Assembly: GCF_029633865.1 (NCBI RefSeq)
Contig: NC_079224.1
Span: 24,484,895-24,548,894 of the forward strand
Direction of reading: 5' to 3'
DNA length: 64,000 nucleotides
DNA from: Lampris incognitus
Lineage: Eukaryota > Chordata > Actinopteri > Lampriformes > Lampridae
Under the pieces are notes generated by a model that ran no database searches, had not been told where the DNA came from, and saw nothing but the letters and a program-made list of their open reading frames with translations. How positions within the stretch are numbered: the stretch's first letter is position 1; the number at the start of each line of letters is the position of its first letter. Positions 48,401 to 55,207 of the stretch are shown piece by piece. A program made the translations under genes and the position numbers.

Positions 48401-50053
48401 CGTGACCCAGTGGTTAGTGCTGTCGCCTCACAGTAAGAAGGTCCTGAGTTCGAACCCCGGGGTTGTCCAACCTTGGGGGTCATCCCAGGTCATCCTCTAT
48501 GTGGAGTTTGCATGTTCTTCCCATGTCTACTGTGGGTTTTCTCCGGGTGCTCGGGTTTTCCCCGCCATAAAAAAAACATGCATGTTAGGATTAATACTCC
48601 AGGCTGTGCCCCTGACTGAGGCAGAAGAACTGGAGCTGGTCCCCGGGTGCTGCACCAGCAGCTGCCCACTACCCCTAGCTACACAGCTAGGATGGGTTAA
48701 ATGCAGAAAAAAAATTGCCCCACGGGGATTAATAAAAGTAGTAAAAAAAAAAAGTAGCTGAATATTATTTAGCGTTTGTGTGTGCATGTGTCTCTCTAAT
48801 CTTTAGTATGTTTACATCTACCTGTCTGTCTCCAGGTAAATGAAGGCCACTGGCACTGGGGGGAATACACGGTACAGGTGAACAGCGCTTTCTTCACAGG
48901 AATCTACGGCATGTGGAACCTGTACGTTTTCGCCATCATGTTCCTTTACGCCCCCTCGCACAAACGCTACGGAGACGAGCAGTCCACTGGTTAGTGCATC
49001 ATTCCTAACTGCTTCGCTTTGTCAGATTACTGTGCATCAGGTTTGATGGTTAGACTGAATTTGGACTCAAAAATGCTTACAGCTGTGCTCCATCGATTAC
49101 AATGTGCTAAAACCTGAATGATCCATGTGGAGAAATTATTCGAACAGCAAGCAACGGGTTTTTCACATATGGGTTATTTACTTTAACTGAAAAGTAATGA
49201 TGAAAATTCAGCAAACATCTGCAGCAATTGTGATTCCAGTTTGCATGTAGCATGTATGAATTCATTCCTGTTTAAAGATAGAAACTCTAAACACTATAGC
49301 TCAGCTCTGTATTGGTTGTGTACCTATTTGTAAAATTCTTGAATTGCAGCTGTCCTGGTAGGATCTAATTTATTCTGCTACTGAGTAAATTGGCTGTCCA
49401 CCATCAAGCTGCCTATTCACATAGAGTTTAAAGTGTGTGTTTGTGTGTGTGTCAGGTTGACGAGGTTGCATTGGGGGGGAATTGCTGGGGGGGGGTCTCT
49501 CTGACTCGAGAGGGTATTTCTAATGGACGTCAGGCTTCCTTCCAAAGGCGAAGAGAGGGATTGGATGGGGTATGGGTGGGTAATGAAAACCATCCATCTC
49601 CTGATGTCGGTGACAAGGCGACCGGGGAAAGGGGGGACGTGGGGTGTGGACCTTTGGAAGTCCTGGAAGCTTTCCCTGATATGTGTCAGCTAAACTCATG
49701 GGAGGGGCACTATCCTCTGTTGTTTGACTTTGTTCTTGTAAAGTCTCATAAATCAAGTCGATTTTCCTCCCGAGAATGGCTGGCTTATTTGTTTCAGAGA
49801 AAAAGGCGACGGAAACGGCCGTCCAAACTTAATTTTGAAACAGTCTTGGATAGTTCGTGCATAATTGGTACATTATGTGAAATGATACTATTGCTGATGA
49901 CCCATATATCTATAAATAATATATAGTAGTTTTTGTCATATAGGAGATGCTGGAACCAGCAGTGGAGAGGACATCCAGCTGACTACAACCATCACCCATG
50001 TAGATGGCCCAACTGAGCTCTATAAGATGACTGGCAAAGAGGCCCAGGAGTAA
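18488..50053 (+). CDS. wls: wls: Wntless / GPR177 Wnt-ligand secretion mediator (12 coding exons)
   Basis: Wntless binds lipidated Wnt proteins in the ER and Golgi, carries them to the plasma membrane and is recycled by endocytosis and retromer. Twelve exons with GT-AG introns give 541 codons plus TAA, the same length as human WLS. The protein begins [14 protein letters not shown], has a signal-anchor segment (about 13-35), a large luminal Wnt-binding domain (36-230) and seven further membrane segments (about 233-253, 268-288, 303-323, 338-358, 378-402, 430-452, 473-497). It ends with a cytosolic tail holding ELYKM and KEAQE, motifs linked in mammals to internalisation and Golgi-ER retrieval. 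All phases match across exons and no lesion is seen. Introns total about 30 kb and are full of transposons. Confidence 0.97.
18825..18885. repeat. (TG)n microsatellite
   Basis: About 60 bp of uninterrupted TG, 230 bp into wls intron 1. Confidence 0.95.
19430..19716. repeat. CT and CA microsatellite cluster
   Basis: A CT run (19430-19504) passes directly into a short CA run (19509-19521). About 100 bp of single-copy sequence then separates these from a 93-bp CA run (19624-19716). All lie in wls intron 1. Confidence 0.95.
21634..21906 (+). CDS. wls: wls coding exon 2 (aa 36-127)
   Basis: This exon begins the luminal Wnt-binding domain ([20 protein letters not shown] to [12 protein letters not shown]). 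The acceptor is CCATCTAG and the donor GTGAGA. The conserved cysteines of KCVD and QCEK are present. Length 273 nt, phase 1 on both sides. Confidence 0.95.
22177..22614 (+). mobile_element. tRNA-derived SINE, copy 1 of 7
   Basis: The head GCATCCGGGTAGCGTAGCGG contains a pol III A box, and GGTTCAAATTCC is a slightly decayed B box. The body continues with ACAGACACAATTGGC, GGGGGGAATAGCGTGATCC and CTCCACATGTATCGGAGGAGG, and ends GGGGAGAAAAGGGGG. This order defines the family seen seven times in this window. Confidence 0.88.
24213..24500 (+). pseudogene. Tc1 transposase N-terminal fragment, left arm
   Basis: It reads [17 protein letters not shown], then [19 protein letters not shown], the paired-like helix-turn-helix DNA-binding region of Tc1 transposases, followed by the GRPR hinge and the second helix-turn-helix ([10 protein letters not shown]). 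It stops at 24500, before any DDE catalytic residue. It could at most encode a DNA-binding domain. Confidence 0.85.
24457..24651 (-). pseudogene. Tc1 transposase N-terminal fragment, right arm
   Basis: Mirror copy of the left-arm N-terminus on the other strand, with one visible residue change (LVLKNEG versus LVLRNEG). After TGSN it crosses the palindrome centre into unrelated codons and stops. Confidence 0.85.
25302..25558. repeat. Two (TG)n microsatellites
   Basis: Runs at about 25302-25356 and 25509-25558, each with GCGCACGTG-type alternating purine-pyrimidine edges. Confidence 0.93.
28176..28300 (+). CDS. wls: wls coding exon 3 (aa 127-168)
   Basis: Luminal domain segment reading [20 protein letters not shown] to [10 protein letters not shown]. 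Acceptor TTCTCTAG, donor GTAGAA (weak). It ends in phase 0. Confidence 0.95.
28709..28870 (+). CDS. wls: wls coding exon 4 (aa 169-222)
   Basis: Luminal domain with the highly conserved [20 protein letters not shown] and [12 protein letters not shown] blocks. Acceptor TTTTCCAG, donor GTAAGT. 54 codons, phase 0 at both ends. Confidence 0.96.
29487..29702 (+). repeat. Gypsy-2 5' LTR
   Basis: Starts TGTGGTGACCCAC and ends CTAACTCCACA (canonical TG...CA). It is identical by eye to 33742-33957. A clear AATAAA is not present within it. Confidence 0.94.
29704..29721 (+). other. Gypsy-2 primer binding site, tRNA-Trp type
   Basis: TGGTGACCCCGACGTGAT begins one base after the 5' LTR. It is the complement of the 3' end of vertebrate tRNA-Trp (ATCACGTCGGGGTCA plus CCA), which primes reverse transcription. 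The tRNA match is from memory of the tRNA-Trp acceptor and T-arm sequence. Confidence 0.8.
29740..30489 (+). CDS. gag: Gypsy-2 gag (capsid-nucleocapsid), 249 aa
   Basis: Gag packages the element's RNA into particles. The ATG at 29740 lies shortly after the primer binding site and starts [11 protein letters not shown]. The capsid part has the conserved [18 protein letters not shown] start found in this group of metazoan Gypsy elements. Near residues 219-236 is [14 protein letters not shown] followed by KPC, the variant zinc-binding end typical of this group in place of standard CCHC knuckles. No stop interrupts it until TAA at 30487-30489, which falls inside a predicted frameshift stem-loop. 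Pol continues in the -1 frame. Confidence 0.9.
   Translation: MSDNDDAGANNMAIANASIYTATVKLPDFWQHNPRLWFQHVEAQFQLRGITQDATQYFYVVAALDASTTARAMTLLEAPPAAGQYDAIKTFLLKLFELSELEKADRLLSPNGLGDGKPSELMEKMLSVLGSADPAFLFTHIFLRQLPAPVRTALASSPLAASKDDRSLAAEADRVFLANRQQFVHALLPHQTAPPPPVYDYMDTAAAVTARRQPDDGLCYYHARFGAKAKRCRKPCNYRVPGNAKAGAR
30462..30507 (+). promoter_or_regulatory. Programmed -1 ribosomal frameshift signal (gag to pol)
   Basis: The heptamer GGGAAAC at 30462-30468 is in register with the gag codons as G GGA AAC, the canonical X XXY YYZ slippery form. After a 5-nt spacer (30469-30473), GGCCGGCGC (30474-30482) pairs perfectly with GCGCCGGCC (30499-30507), a 9-bp GC stem with a 16-nt loop. The gag stop TAA lies in that loop. 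A -1 slip puts the ribosome into the pol frame at 30468, which is open for 1050 codons. A pseudoknot partner for the loop was not evident. Confidence 0.88.
30468..33632 (+). CDS. pol: Gypsy-2 pol (protease, RT, RNase H, integrase)
   Basis: The frame is open upstream of 30432 and is most likely entered by -1 frameshift at 30468. In order, counting residues from 30432: protease [13 protein letters not shown] (about 42), RT with [42 protein letters not shown] and catalytic VYLDD (about 342), RNase [13 protein letters not shown] (about 491) and MDHKPLTF, integrase zinc region (HGLSHPG with CVACQRAK), and the integrase core D (DLVGPLP, about 749), D (SDRGSQF, about 808), E (GLCERFHRD, about 844). 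A proline-rich tail follows, with no chromodomain seen. All catalytic residues are present and no stop or frameshift is visible. Confidence 0.93.
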   Translation, partial: RQGRRSLTAMGAGRDCKLLFIRDSLSGRRLLVDSGAQRSILPAQAVDTMTDSHGPQMDAANGTSIRTYGIRHVDVCFGGRRFGWDFVMAAVSTPLLGADFLCAFNLLVDVKNCRVIDAVSFASYPCTLGGAGALCLANTLSTGDPYQRLLANFPELTTPTFSSAVAKHGVEHHITTVGPPVYARARRLDSAKLAIAREEFSTMERLGIVRRSDSPWASPLHMVTKADGGWRPCGDYRRLNNATTPDRYPIPHIQDFSTHLAGAAIYSKIDLVRGYHQVPVHPLDVPKTAVITPFGLFEFLRMPFGLKGAAQTFQRLMDSVLRDMPFLFVYLDDILVASASAEEHMTHLTQLFDRLSEHGLIINPAKCQFGESSITFLGHHITPQGAVPLPARVEAVTMFPRPRTVQSLQEFLGMVNFYNRFLPRAAHIMRPLYEALRGKKSKDELDWSSGMDEAFVAAKTALANAALLAHPSPAAPIALTTDASDYAVGAVCEQWVEGGWQPLAFFSKQLRESERKYSTFDRELLGLFLATRHFRFLLEGRQFTAFMDHKPLTFCMAKTSEPWSGRQQRHLAAVSEFTTDIQHVSGKDNFVADCLSRAVVNAVHLGLDYAAMATDQAKDATVQDYRSTPTALRLEEVTFDAANTTLLCDISTGQPRPLVPTSWRRRVFDTVHGLSHPGVKASTKLVSVKFVWPGLRKDVRAWAGSCVACQRAKVHRHTKAPLAPFVVPERRFDHVNVDLVGPLPPSRGYTFLLTIVDRATRWPEAIPLSSTTAAEVARAFIGCWVARFGTPGYITSDRGSQFTSELWTAVAEHLGMKIHRTTAYNPQSNGLCERFHRDMKAALRASLTGCDWMDRLPWVMLGLRSAPKEDLQTSSAELVYGQPLRVPGEFLPDATAPWSAASHLSASRSAAGAFAPVPMSQHCLPRSYVPKDLPSARYVLIRHDSHRSPLQPPYDGPFRVLEAGDKNFVVDMGGRPERVAIDRLKPAHLDIGEPMQLALPPRRGRPPRSAPAPASVPASAPPMARVSAPSVSPPVKRSRYGRRVRPPTRHLFSP
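33731..33741 (+). other. Gypsy-2 polypurine tract
   Basis: A G7 run followed by CCTG ends directly at the TG of the 3' LTR. It is short and interrupted by pyrimidines, but in the expected place. Confidence 0.6.
33742..33957 (+). repeat. Gypsy-2 3' LTR
   Basis: 216 bp, no difference seen from the 5' LTR. It is followed by the target duplication GTAC. Confidence 0.94.
34918..35690. repeat. GC-rich unclassified interspersed repeat
   Basis: A sharply GC-rich block in AT-rich surroundings. Two internal halves share GCATG(A/G)GCTAGCAGTTAGC, and CACTGGGTGAGGC and GTGAATT motifs recur near its end. It starts in an AGGAATCAGGA repeat. No reading frame with known homology on either strand. It looks like a non-autonomous mobile repeat inserted in the tandem array. 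Confidence 0.45.
36395..36628 (-). mobile_element. tRNA-derived SINE (second family)
   Basis: On the minus strand it starts GGGGCGCCCTGGTGGCTCACC with an A-box-like TGGCTCACCTGG and a perfect B box GGTTCGAATCC. The target duplication TAGCACTACCTATAT flanks it (36380-36394 and 36629-36643). The (AT)n run adjoins its tail. Confidence 0.82.
37295..37717 (-). mobile_element. tRNA-derived SINE, copy 2 of 7 (inverted)
   Basis: Same family as 22177-22614 on the minus strand. B box GGTTCGAATCC and A box GGTAGCGTAGCAG are readable on the minus strand near the right end (37630-37717). Confidence 0.85.
38028..38164 (+). CDS. wls: wls coding exon 5 (aa 223-268)
   Basis: It encodes the end of the luminal domain ([18 protein letters not shown]) and membrane segment 2 ([12 protein letters not shown]), then the [15 protein letters not shown] loop. 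The acceptor reads GCAG/GAG, a NAGNAG arrangement that could allow exon use starting 3 nt later. Donor GTAAGG, phase 2. Confidence 0.95.
38875..39215 (-). repeat. Interspersed repeat, possibly a Penelope-type 3' tail
   Basis: The + strand sequence GAACGTTTATTGACAGATGC, then CTAAGTGACATCTTCAGTCT and two ACGACC(A/G)(A/C)TTTCATATG blocks match a dispersed fish repeat I recall next to Penelope-like retroelements. No coding part is present. The family is uncertain. Confidence 0.4.
39640..39790. repeat. CA repeat with a duplicated 23-bp unit
   Basis: (CA)n at about 39658-39698 is followed by ACACGGGTTCGCTGAAGTAT, more CA, the same unit again, then CGCGCACAC. It is a compound micro/minisatellite. 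Confidence 0.85.
40228..40662 (-). mobile_element. tRNA-derived SINE, copy 3 of 7 (inverted)
   Basis: Minus-strand copy of the family. The B box GGTTCGAATCC is readable on the minus strand near 40595-40605, and the 3' tail faces left with GGGGAGAAAAAAGGGAGGG. Confidence 0.85.
41310..42200 (+). repeat. Unclassified dispersed repeat split by SINE copy 4
   Basis: The left part (about 41310-41640, with GGATCACCACCTTGCCATGG and GGTAGGGTCACCCAAGG) and the right part (about 42075-42200, with GGATCGGCCTCTATGCCCACC) flank SINE copy 4. They read like pieces of a known fish repeat, perhaps a LINE 5' region, but I cannot assign the family. Confidence 0.4.
41641..42074 (+). mobile_element. tRNA-derived SINE, copy 4 of 7
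   Basis: Head GTCTGGGTAGCATAGTGGTC (A box), B box GGTTCGAATCC near 41695, full body and G-rich tail. Confidence 0.87.
43341..43770 (+). mobile_element. tRNA-derived SINE, copy 5 of 7
   Basis: A box GTTACGTAGTGGTC and perfect B box GGTTCGAATCC near 43395. The body is nearly full length. It ends about 170 bp before wls exon 6. Confidence 0.87.
43939..44107 (+). CDS. wls: wls coding exon 6 (aa 268-324)
   Basis: Membrane segments 3 and 4 ([19 protein letters not shown] and [19 protein letters not shown]) with the conserved loop [15 protein letters not shown]. Acceptor TCTTTCAG, donor GTACTG. It ends in phase 0. Confidence 0.96.
44108..44836 (+). other. wls intron 6
   Basis: 729 nt of AT-rich sequence. 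I see no repeat or coding feature. The end reads TGCTCCCCGCTGACAG. Confidence 0.8.
44837..44934 (+). CDS. wls: wls coding exon 7 (aa 325-357)
   Basis: [20 protein letters not shown] into membrane segment 5 ([13 protein letters not shown]). Donor GTGAGA. It ends with two bases of codon 357 (CG, completed to CGG). Confidence 0.95.
44935..45830 (+). other. wls intron 7
   Basis: 896 nt with several T or A runs. The stretch TGGAACTGAACTGAACTGAA near 45754 and a TAA trinucleotide run at about 45589-45601 are the only simple repeats. No transposon recognised. Confidence 0.7.
45831..45894 (+). CDS. wls: wls coding exon 8 (aa 357-378)
   Basis: A 64-nt exon encoding [21 protein letters not shown], just before membrane segment 6. 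Acceptor CTGTCTGCAG (U2 type). The donor is GTATCCTT, which matches the U12 consensus rather than the U2 one. Confidence 0.93.
45941..46370 (+). mobile_element. tRNA-derived SINE, copy 6 of 7
   Basis: GGGCATCCGGGTAGCATAGC head, perfect B box GGTTCGAATCC near 45998, complete body and GGGGAGAAAAAGGGGG tail. It starts 46 nt after the U12-type donor. Confidence 0.88.
47258..47653 (+). mobile_element. tRNA-derived SINE, copy 7 of 7 (5'-truncated)
   Basis: Begins at CAACACGGGGATCGCTGGTT, lacking the A box. B box decayed to GGTTTGAATCC. The rest of the body is present. Confidence 0.82.
47956..48099 (+). CDS. wls: wls coding exon 9 (aa 379-426)
   Basis: Membrane segment 6 ([20 protein letters not shown]) and the cytosolic loop [20 protein letters not shown] to RRLHYE. 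Acceptor GGTAATGCTTTAG follows the U12 branch site. The donor is GTGTGT, a weak U2 donor that also starts a GT-rich stretch. 48 codons, phase 0. Confidence 0.95.
48286..48369 (+). CDS. wls: wls coding exon 10 (aa 427-454)
   Basis: Encodes [19 protein letters not shown] and the rest of membrane segment 7, ending IISQ. Acceptor TATGGCCTAG, donor GTGAGT. 28 codons, phase 0. Confidence 0.95.
48394..48753 (+). mobile_element. tRNA-derived SINE (third family) filling wls intron 10
   Basis: Head AAAGCGGCACCGTGACCCAG with A box TGGTTAGTGC and B box GAGTTCGAACCCC, a body with GTGGAGTTTGCATGTTCTTC and TTTTCTCCGGGTGCTCGGG, and an A-rich tail GTAGTAAAAAAAAAAAG. It makes up about 360 of the 466 nt of intron 10. 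Confidence 0.85.
48836..48989 (+). CDS. wls: wls coding exon 11 (aa 455-506)
   Basis: Encodes [20 protein letters not shown], membrane segment 8 ([19 protein letters not shown]) and the start of the cytosolic tail ([11 protein letters not shown]). Acceptor TGTCTCCAG, donor GTTAGT. It ends with one base of codon 506. Confidence 0.95.
48990..49943 (+). other. wls intron 11
   Basis: 954 nt with a short GT run near 49434-49453. A 163-codon open frame (49435-49926) has no recognisable domain and no coding-like conservation that I can point to. No transposon recognised. Confidence 0.65.
49944..50053 (+). CDS. wls: wls coding exon 12 (aa 506-541, stop TAA)
   Basis: Cytosolic tail [20 protein letters not shown], then [15 protein letters not shown] and TAA at 50051-50053. 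The tail keeps the tyrosine-based ELYKM site and the terminal KEAQE known from the mammalian protein. Confidence 0.95.
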
Positions 50054-50188
50054 GCCTTACAGATGACCACTCTGCTTTGGATTCTCCTCCACTACCTGCT
50101 GCTCCAACACCCCCACCCACCATTCCTTCACATCTGTTCTGGACATGGTCATGAACCAGTGTTAACCATTCGCCATGCATCTGCCTGC

Positions 50189-51184
50189 CACTAGAACGAC
50201 CAAGCTGGTCAGTTTGACGGTTTTGGTTTTTGAAAGTTTAATAACTTTGTGGGGGAAAAAAAGGTACAGACCTGCCACTCCCTCAGTGCTCCTAAAATTG
50301 CATATATTTGCATTAAAATTAGTTCTAGATCAATTGCACAAAAAAAGTTATGATAAGATCTACCTAAAACGACCATGAGCGGTCAATAGGTGGCTCGTAA
50401 TTTTGCGCGTGATAGTGTGCGTCATGTTACTATTTATGACGTGTGTTGGTTGTGTCATTTCCTTCGCAAAGTTCATTGCTCTGTTCTAGAAACACACTAG
50501 TGTTCTCCAGTGCAGAGTAACATTCTAAACTTGATTTTTGATTATTGCCAACATGTCTGGTTACAGACGCCGTTTTAGACGCGCCATGACTATCACCGAG
50601 GCGTTGCAGTATTTACAGGCGTTGGACAGCGGCCATTTTAAATTGTTTGAAAAATTGTATTAAAGTGGTTAAAATGTTCATTTTGGTGTCAGTCGTTTCT
50701 TAACAGGCATACTAACATATGCAATGCATTAATATCTCAATTGGGTATTTATCTTGACAGAATATACAGTTTATTAACTGTGGGCAGTCATTTTGACCAC
50801 CCATGGTCGTTCTAATAGTTGTTTGGGACTGTTTCAATATTCATTTTCGGCTCTTTTTTTAGATTTCACATTTTATAGGCCTTGTTACGCTTGTTAGATT
50901 GGCAATATGTGTTTTCCATTTTGTTTTTCAGGTAATATTTTCAGTTTTTCAATTTTGCTGTTCAAGTCCGACCATGTCTCCGAAGTTTAAATTGTTTAAA
51001 AATAGTGTTATAGTTGTTAAAATGTTAATTTTGGTGTCAGTCGTTTCTTAACAGGCATACTAACATATGCAATGCATTAATATCTCAACTGGGTATTTAT
51101 CTTGACAGAATATAGAGTTAAAAACCGTCATTTTGACCGCCTATGGTCGTTTTAGGCAGGAGTGAAATCCCGGTCGTTCTAGTG
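50189..51184. mobile_element. Composite DNA-transposon remnant, possibly piggyBac-like
   Basis: The outer ends are inverted copies of CACTAGAACGACC. Inside are CCTAAAACGACCAT(G/A) ends near 50364 and 51150 (inverted) and a segment of about 130 bp repeated at 50640-50770 and 50988-51118 (GTGTCAGTCGTTTCTTAACAG and neighbours). An ORF of 36 codons starts at 50553. No TTAA target duplication is visible at the outer ends, so the superfamily is uncertain. Confidence 0.55.
50553..50663 (+). pseudogene. 36-codon transposase-like N-terminus
   Basis: MSGYRRRFRR followed by TITEALQYLQALDSG, then a stop at 50661-50663. The R/K-rich start and TxxEALxxLxxLDS pattern resemble the acidic N-terminus of piggyBac transposases. 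It is too short to be certain and lies in the wls 3' UTR. Confidence 0.35.
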
Positions 51185-51919
51185 CCTTTTTTTCTTCTAT
51201 TGGTCTTTACATTTCAAAGTTTTGTTCCTTTTCCTCCTCTGTTTGATATTTTAATGTGAAGTGTTGGTCTGTAAATGTTGCACGGCTCTCCCTTATTGAC
51301 GCTAGCAGGTGAGAGTTGCAGAAAAGCCTCTTTTATGTTGGGAGAAAAATTTTGAGTCTAAGGAACAGCTACCATCTAGTGGTGGCTAAGATAAGTAGCT
51401 GCAGACTGGGGGATCGAAACTCCTGTTGGATGTAATATTGATCGTTGCTTTGTATGTAAAGACTCTGACACAGGACAACAAGGTTCATTGGTTACTATAT
51501 AACCACTTTGGGTTTGATAGAGAATGTATTTCTACTGCTTGTTTCCCTGTAATATTCTCACTCGTGAATATTTAGCCTGTTTTCGGTGTTCTCTCACACC
51601 TATACACTTCCACTGAAAGTAGATCCAACAGACTACTGCCTGTCATCTTGTTTATCATTCTCTCAAGTGGCGGAGCGCCTGTCGTTATAAAAGGCGAAAC
51701 TGTAAAGTCCACATAGCCTTTTTGGGAAGTCCATGCTATTAAGTTCATTACGTTACACTGTAGATATCTATTTTTATAAAGTGCTTATTTTCAACTTTAT
51801 GAAATATGCATCAAGCTGTATCATCTGATGGGAAAGGAAAGAAAACCCTTGAGGTTTGAAGGTGACTGGAGCCTAGTACACATAGGTCTTAGTTATTTTG
51901 TGCTTTTTATGCTAATTTA

Positions 51920-51925
51920 AATAAA
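51920..51925 (+). terminator. wls: wls polyadenylation signal AATAAA
   Basis: Canonical hexamer at the end of an AT-rich region 1.87 kb after the stop codon. It is the best candidate for the end of the wls transcript. Confidence 0.6.
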
Positions 51926-52324
51926 ATCTTTTACTTTAAAGTTTATAGGTCTGTGTCTTCCATGCTTCGCTATTTGCTATGAATGGCCTGCATTTAAGTT
52001 TGTATTTGAGTTCATTTAAGAGTTTTATTAGTTTACAGTTGGAAAAAGTTTATTGATATTTATTGATATTGATTGTTGATGTTGGCACAAATATGGCAAA
52101 GCCTGGTTAGTAGATATGACATTGGATCACGTTGGATCCCGGCAATATGCTCAATTTAGACCTCACGAGGCCTAAATTTAGACCTCACGAGGCCTAAAAT
52201 GACCATATTACCTGGATTCATCCAGGGATAGAAGTTGTGCCAAATTTTGTATCACCAGCAGGGCTTTCGCCAAAAAGCTCTTAGGCTAACCTTAACTTAA
52301 CCATTAGCTAGCCCATGCTAACCC

Positions 52325-53067
52325 CAGTGTTGTAGTACTTGAGTCCAGGACTCGGACTCGAGTCCTGTGACTCGACTTGGACTCGAGCACTGATGACTCG
52401 GACTTGGACTCGAGCACTGACCGCATTTGGACTCGGAAGTTAGAGATGAGATCTCAGACTTGTTAATTGATGAAGACTGTTTTTTTTTTGTAATAGGCCC
52501 TAATAATTTGGCATAATATATTAATAGCTATATTAGCACCGTAGCATTATTAAATTTCGTGCAAGGGCAGGCACGTGTGTTCCACCTACACGCGGATTCA
52601 TGTGGATACCCTCAGGTTCAGTAACAGTTAGTGCTAAGATGCCTAAAGAGATGCCCCAAATTGTGCGCTTTGCTTACATGGATTTTACATCAAATTCCAG
52701 CAAGATCACTGCACTAATGCACCTTATGTGACAGCATGTATGAGTGAAAGTGTGTGTGTGTGTGTGTGTGCGCACATACTTGCGAGTGCATTTGTTTGGC
52801 TATTGGGTCACAAAGTAAATGAACTCCCTTTGAGATGGTGACAGCTGTGTCATTTTTCTTTAATGTAGACCTTTTTTTATTTGTATGTCAGCTTTTTTAC
52901 GGTGCCAGAGTGGAGCACTGGAGCCCATCTTGGAACTCGACTCGGACTCAGGTAATGGGGACTTGACTCAGACTCAACTTGGACTCTTCTTTGGGGACTT
53001 GGACTCGAACACTTGGGACTCGAGACTTGACTCGTACTCGAGGTTTAGTGACTCGACTACAACACTG
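52325..53067. mobile_element. hAT non-autonomous element rich in GACTCGAG motifs
   Basis: The ends are inverted copies of CAGTGTTGTAGT, flanked by the exact 8-bp duplication GCTAACCC (52317-52324 and 53068-53075). Both subterminal regions are packed with ACTCGAGTC/GGACTCGAG-like repeats in varying orientation. The middle is AT-rich with a TG run near 52750. There is no transposase. The 8-bp duplication and CAGTG end place it in hAT. Confidence 0.9.
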
Positions 53068-53319
53068 GCTAACCCACAACCTAATTTCTGGCTGCTGAAG
53101 GAAAAGGGTTGGAAGGCTTTCTGGCAGAAAGCCCTGAAGGCAAACTTCTCCTATAACCCGTTCATACAAATACCAAATATAGATATATAGATATTTAAGT
53201 GCGCGATGCATGAAACAGGCTTGTACTGCTTTGTATTAAAACTTTTTTCCTGCATCTGTATTGATATTCTGCTCCTCATTAGTTGAGCATTTCTATCAAC
53301 ACCATTGATGGTTTCAGAA

Positions 53320-53324
53320 AAAAA

Positions 53325-53374
<50 letters not shown>

Positions 53375-53375
53375 G
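53320..53375. repeat. (CT)n(AT)n microsatellite
   Basis: A CT run changes into an AT run immediately before the Tc1 element at 53380. Confidence 0.92.
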
Positions 53376-53379
53376 TATA

Positions 53380-54560
53380 CACACCAATCAGCCAAAACAT
53401 TAAAACCACTGACAACATTATCTTTTTACAATGGCACCTGTCAAGGGGTGGGCTATATTAGGCAGCAAGTGAACAGTCAGTTCATGAAGTTGATGAGTTG
53501 AAAACAGGAAAAAATGGGCAAGCGTAAGGCTCTGAGCGACTTTGACAAGGTCTAAATTGTGATGGCTAGACGACTGGGTCAGAGCATCTCCAAAACAGCA
53601 GGTCTTGCAGGGTGTTCCCGCTATGCAGTGGTAAGTACCTACCAAAAGTGGTCCAAGGAAGGACAACTAGTGAACCAAGGCTCATCGTTGCACGTGGGGA
53701 GCAAAGGCTAGCTCATCTGGTCCGATCCCACAGAAGAGCTACTGTAGCTCAAATTGCTGAAAAAGTTCATGCTGGCTATGACAGACAGGTGTCAGAACCC
53801 ACAGTGCATTGCAGCTTGCTGCGTATAGGGCTGCTTAGCTGCAGACTGGTCAGAGTGCCCATGATGACTCCTCTCCACTACTGAAAGTGCCTACAATGGG
53901 CACATGAGCATCGGGGTTGGACCATGGAGCAGTGGCAGTAGGTGGCCTGGTCTGATGACTCACGTTTGCTTTTACAACATGTGGAAGGCTGGGTGCGTGT
54001 GCATCATTTACCTGGGGAAGAGATGGCACCAGGATGCACTATGGGAAGAAGGTAAGCTGGTGGAGGCAGTGTGATGCTCTGGGCAATGTTCTGCTGGGAA
54101 ACCTTTGGTCTTGGCACTCATGTGGATGTTACTTTGACTTGTGCCACCTACCTAAACATTGTTGCAGACCAGGTACAGCCCTTCATGGCAACGGTTTCCC
54201 CTGATGGCAGTGGCCTCTTCCAGCAGGATAATGCGCCCTGCCACACTGCAAAAATTGTTCAGGAATGGTTTGAGGAACATGACAAAGAGTTCAAGGTGTT
54301 GCCTTGGCCTCCAAATTCCCCAGATCTCAATCCGATCGAGCATCTGTGGGATGTGCTGGAACAACAAGTCTGATCAATGGAGGCTCCACCTTGCAATTTA
54401 TAGGACTTAAAAGACCTGCTGCTAATGTTTTGGTGCCAAATACCAGAGGACACCTTCAGAGGTGTTGTGGAGTCCATGTCCCGACATCTCAGAGCTGTTT
54501 TGGTGGCGTGAGGGGAACCTACACAATACTAGGCAGGTGGTTTTAATGTTCTGGCTAATC

Positions 54561-54566
<6 letters not shown>
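53380..54566 (+). mobile_element. Tc1-like transposon, inactive
   Basis: Ends CACACCAATCAGCCAAAACA and its inverted counterpart (GTTCTGGCTAATCGGTGTG) flank a Tc1-type transposase. A TA precedes the left end. The right end merges with a (TG)n run. Both ends and the whole internal sequence are present, so it is a full-length but mutated copy. Confidence 0.9.
53514..54373 (+). pseudogene. Tc1 transposase with stops and frameshifts
   Basis: It starts MGKRKALSDFDKV and is stopped at codon 14 by TAA (53553-53555). The helix-turn-helix region (GQSISKTAGLAGCSRYAV) is readable in the same frame. A frameshift then leads to HRRATVAQIAEKVHAG. The catalytic part keeps WSDDS, LFQQDNAPCHTA and NSPDLNPIEHLWD (D, D, E), the last two in the 54071-54373 frame. 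At least one further frameshift and stop make it non-functional. Confidence 0.88.

Positions 54567-54648
<82 letters not shown>
54563..54648. repeat. (TG)n microsatellite
   Basis: About 85 bp of TG grown from the TGTGTG end of the Tc1 element. Confidence 0.95.
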
Positions 54649-54652
<4 letters not shown>

Positions 54653-54719
54653 TATGAAACATTATTTTTAGGCCATCTTTTTGTCGCTATTCTTAGGTTA
54701 TCAACACGTTTAAAAAAAA

Positions 54720-55172
54720 AGCATACAAAATATTTCCCAACAGAAGCGATGGCTGTAATAGATGTAAGCAATCTCCAGCTGACCATTTACACATGATCTG
54801 GACATGCCCGAAGCTGACCAACATTTGGTCCAGTATATTTAAAACTCTTGAACAGGCCCTCAACACAAAAATAAACCCTAATCCACTAACTGCTTTGTTT
54901 GGTCTCCCCGCAACTCAGAACATACCCTCTACAATATAGCATGTCATTGCCTTTACCACTCTGTTGGCCAGACGTTCTATCCTTCTCAAATGGAAACATG
55001 CCTCCCCTCAAACACATGAACTTTTACAATGCACACAACTTGAAAAATTAAGGTTTTCACTGAAAGGATCTTTGAAATCCTTTCAGAAGACCCGGAATCC
55101 TCTGCTTGTCTTTATTAATGACCTCACTATTACTCTTGATACTGAAGGTGCTTCCTCAGTAGAGCTCATGGG

Positions 55173-55207
<35 letters not shown>

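Larger units (their letters stand above)
50054..51945 (+). other. wls: wls 3' UTR
   Basis: About 1.9 kb from the stop codon to just past the AATAAA at 51920-51925, followed by a T-rich stretch. The transposon remnant at 50189-51184 lies inside it. The cleavage site is estimated. The part after 51185 looks single-copy. Confidence 0.65.

Noticed and set aside
48394-48560. Functional tRNA genes at SINE heads (A and B boxes)
   Set aside because: The boxes are present but the sequences do not fold into a full cloverleaf by eye and are followed by SINE bodies, so they are SINE promoters.
49435-49926. 163-codon frame in wls intron 11
   Set aside because: No domain; it starts in a GT repeat and ends before exon 12. 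wls exon 11 joins exon 12 in frame without it.
54069-54373. Tc1 transposase 3' frame as a possible functional gene
   Set aside because: It is the DDE half of a broken transposase; the upstream half has stops and frameshifts and there is no evidence of a separate start.
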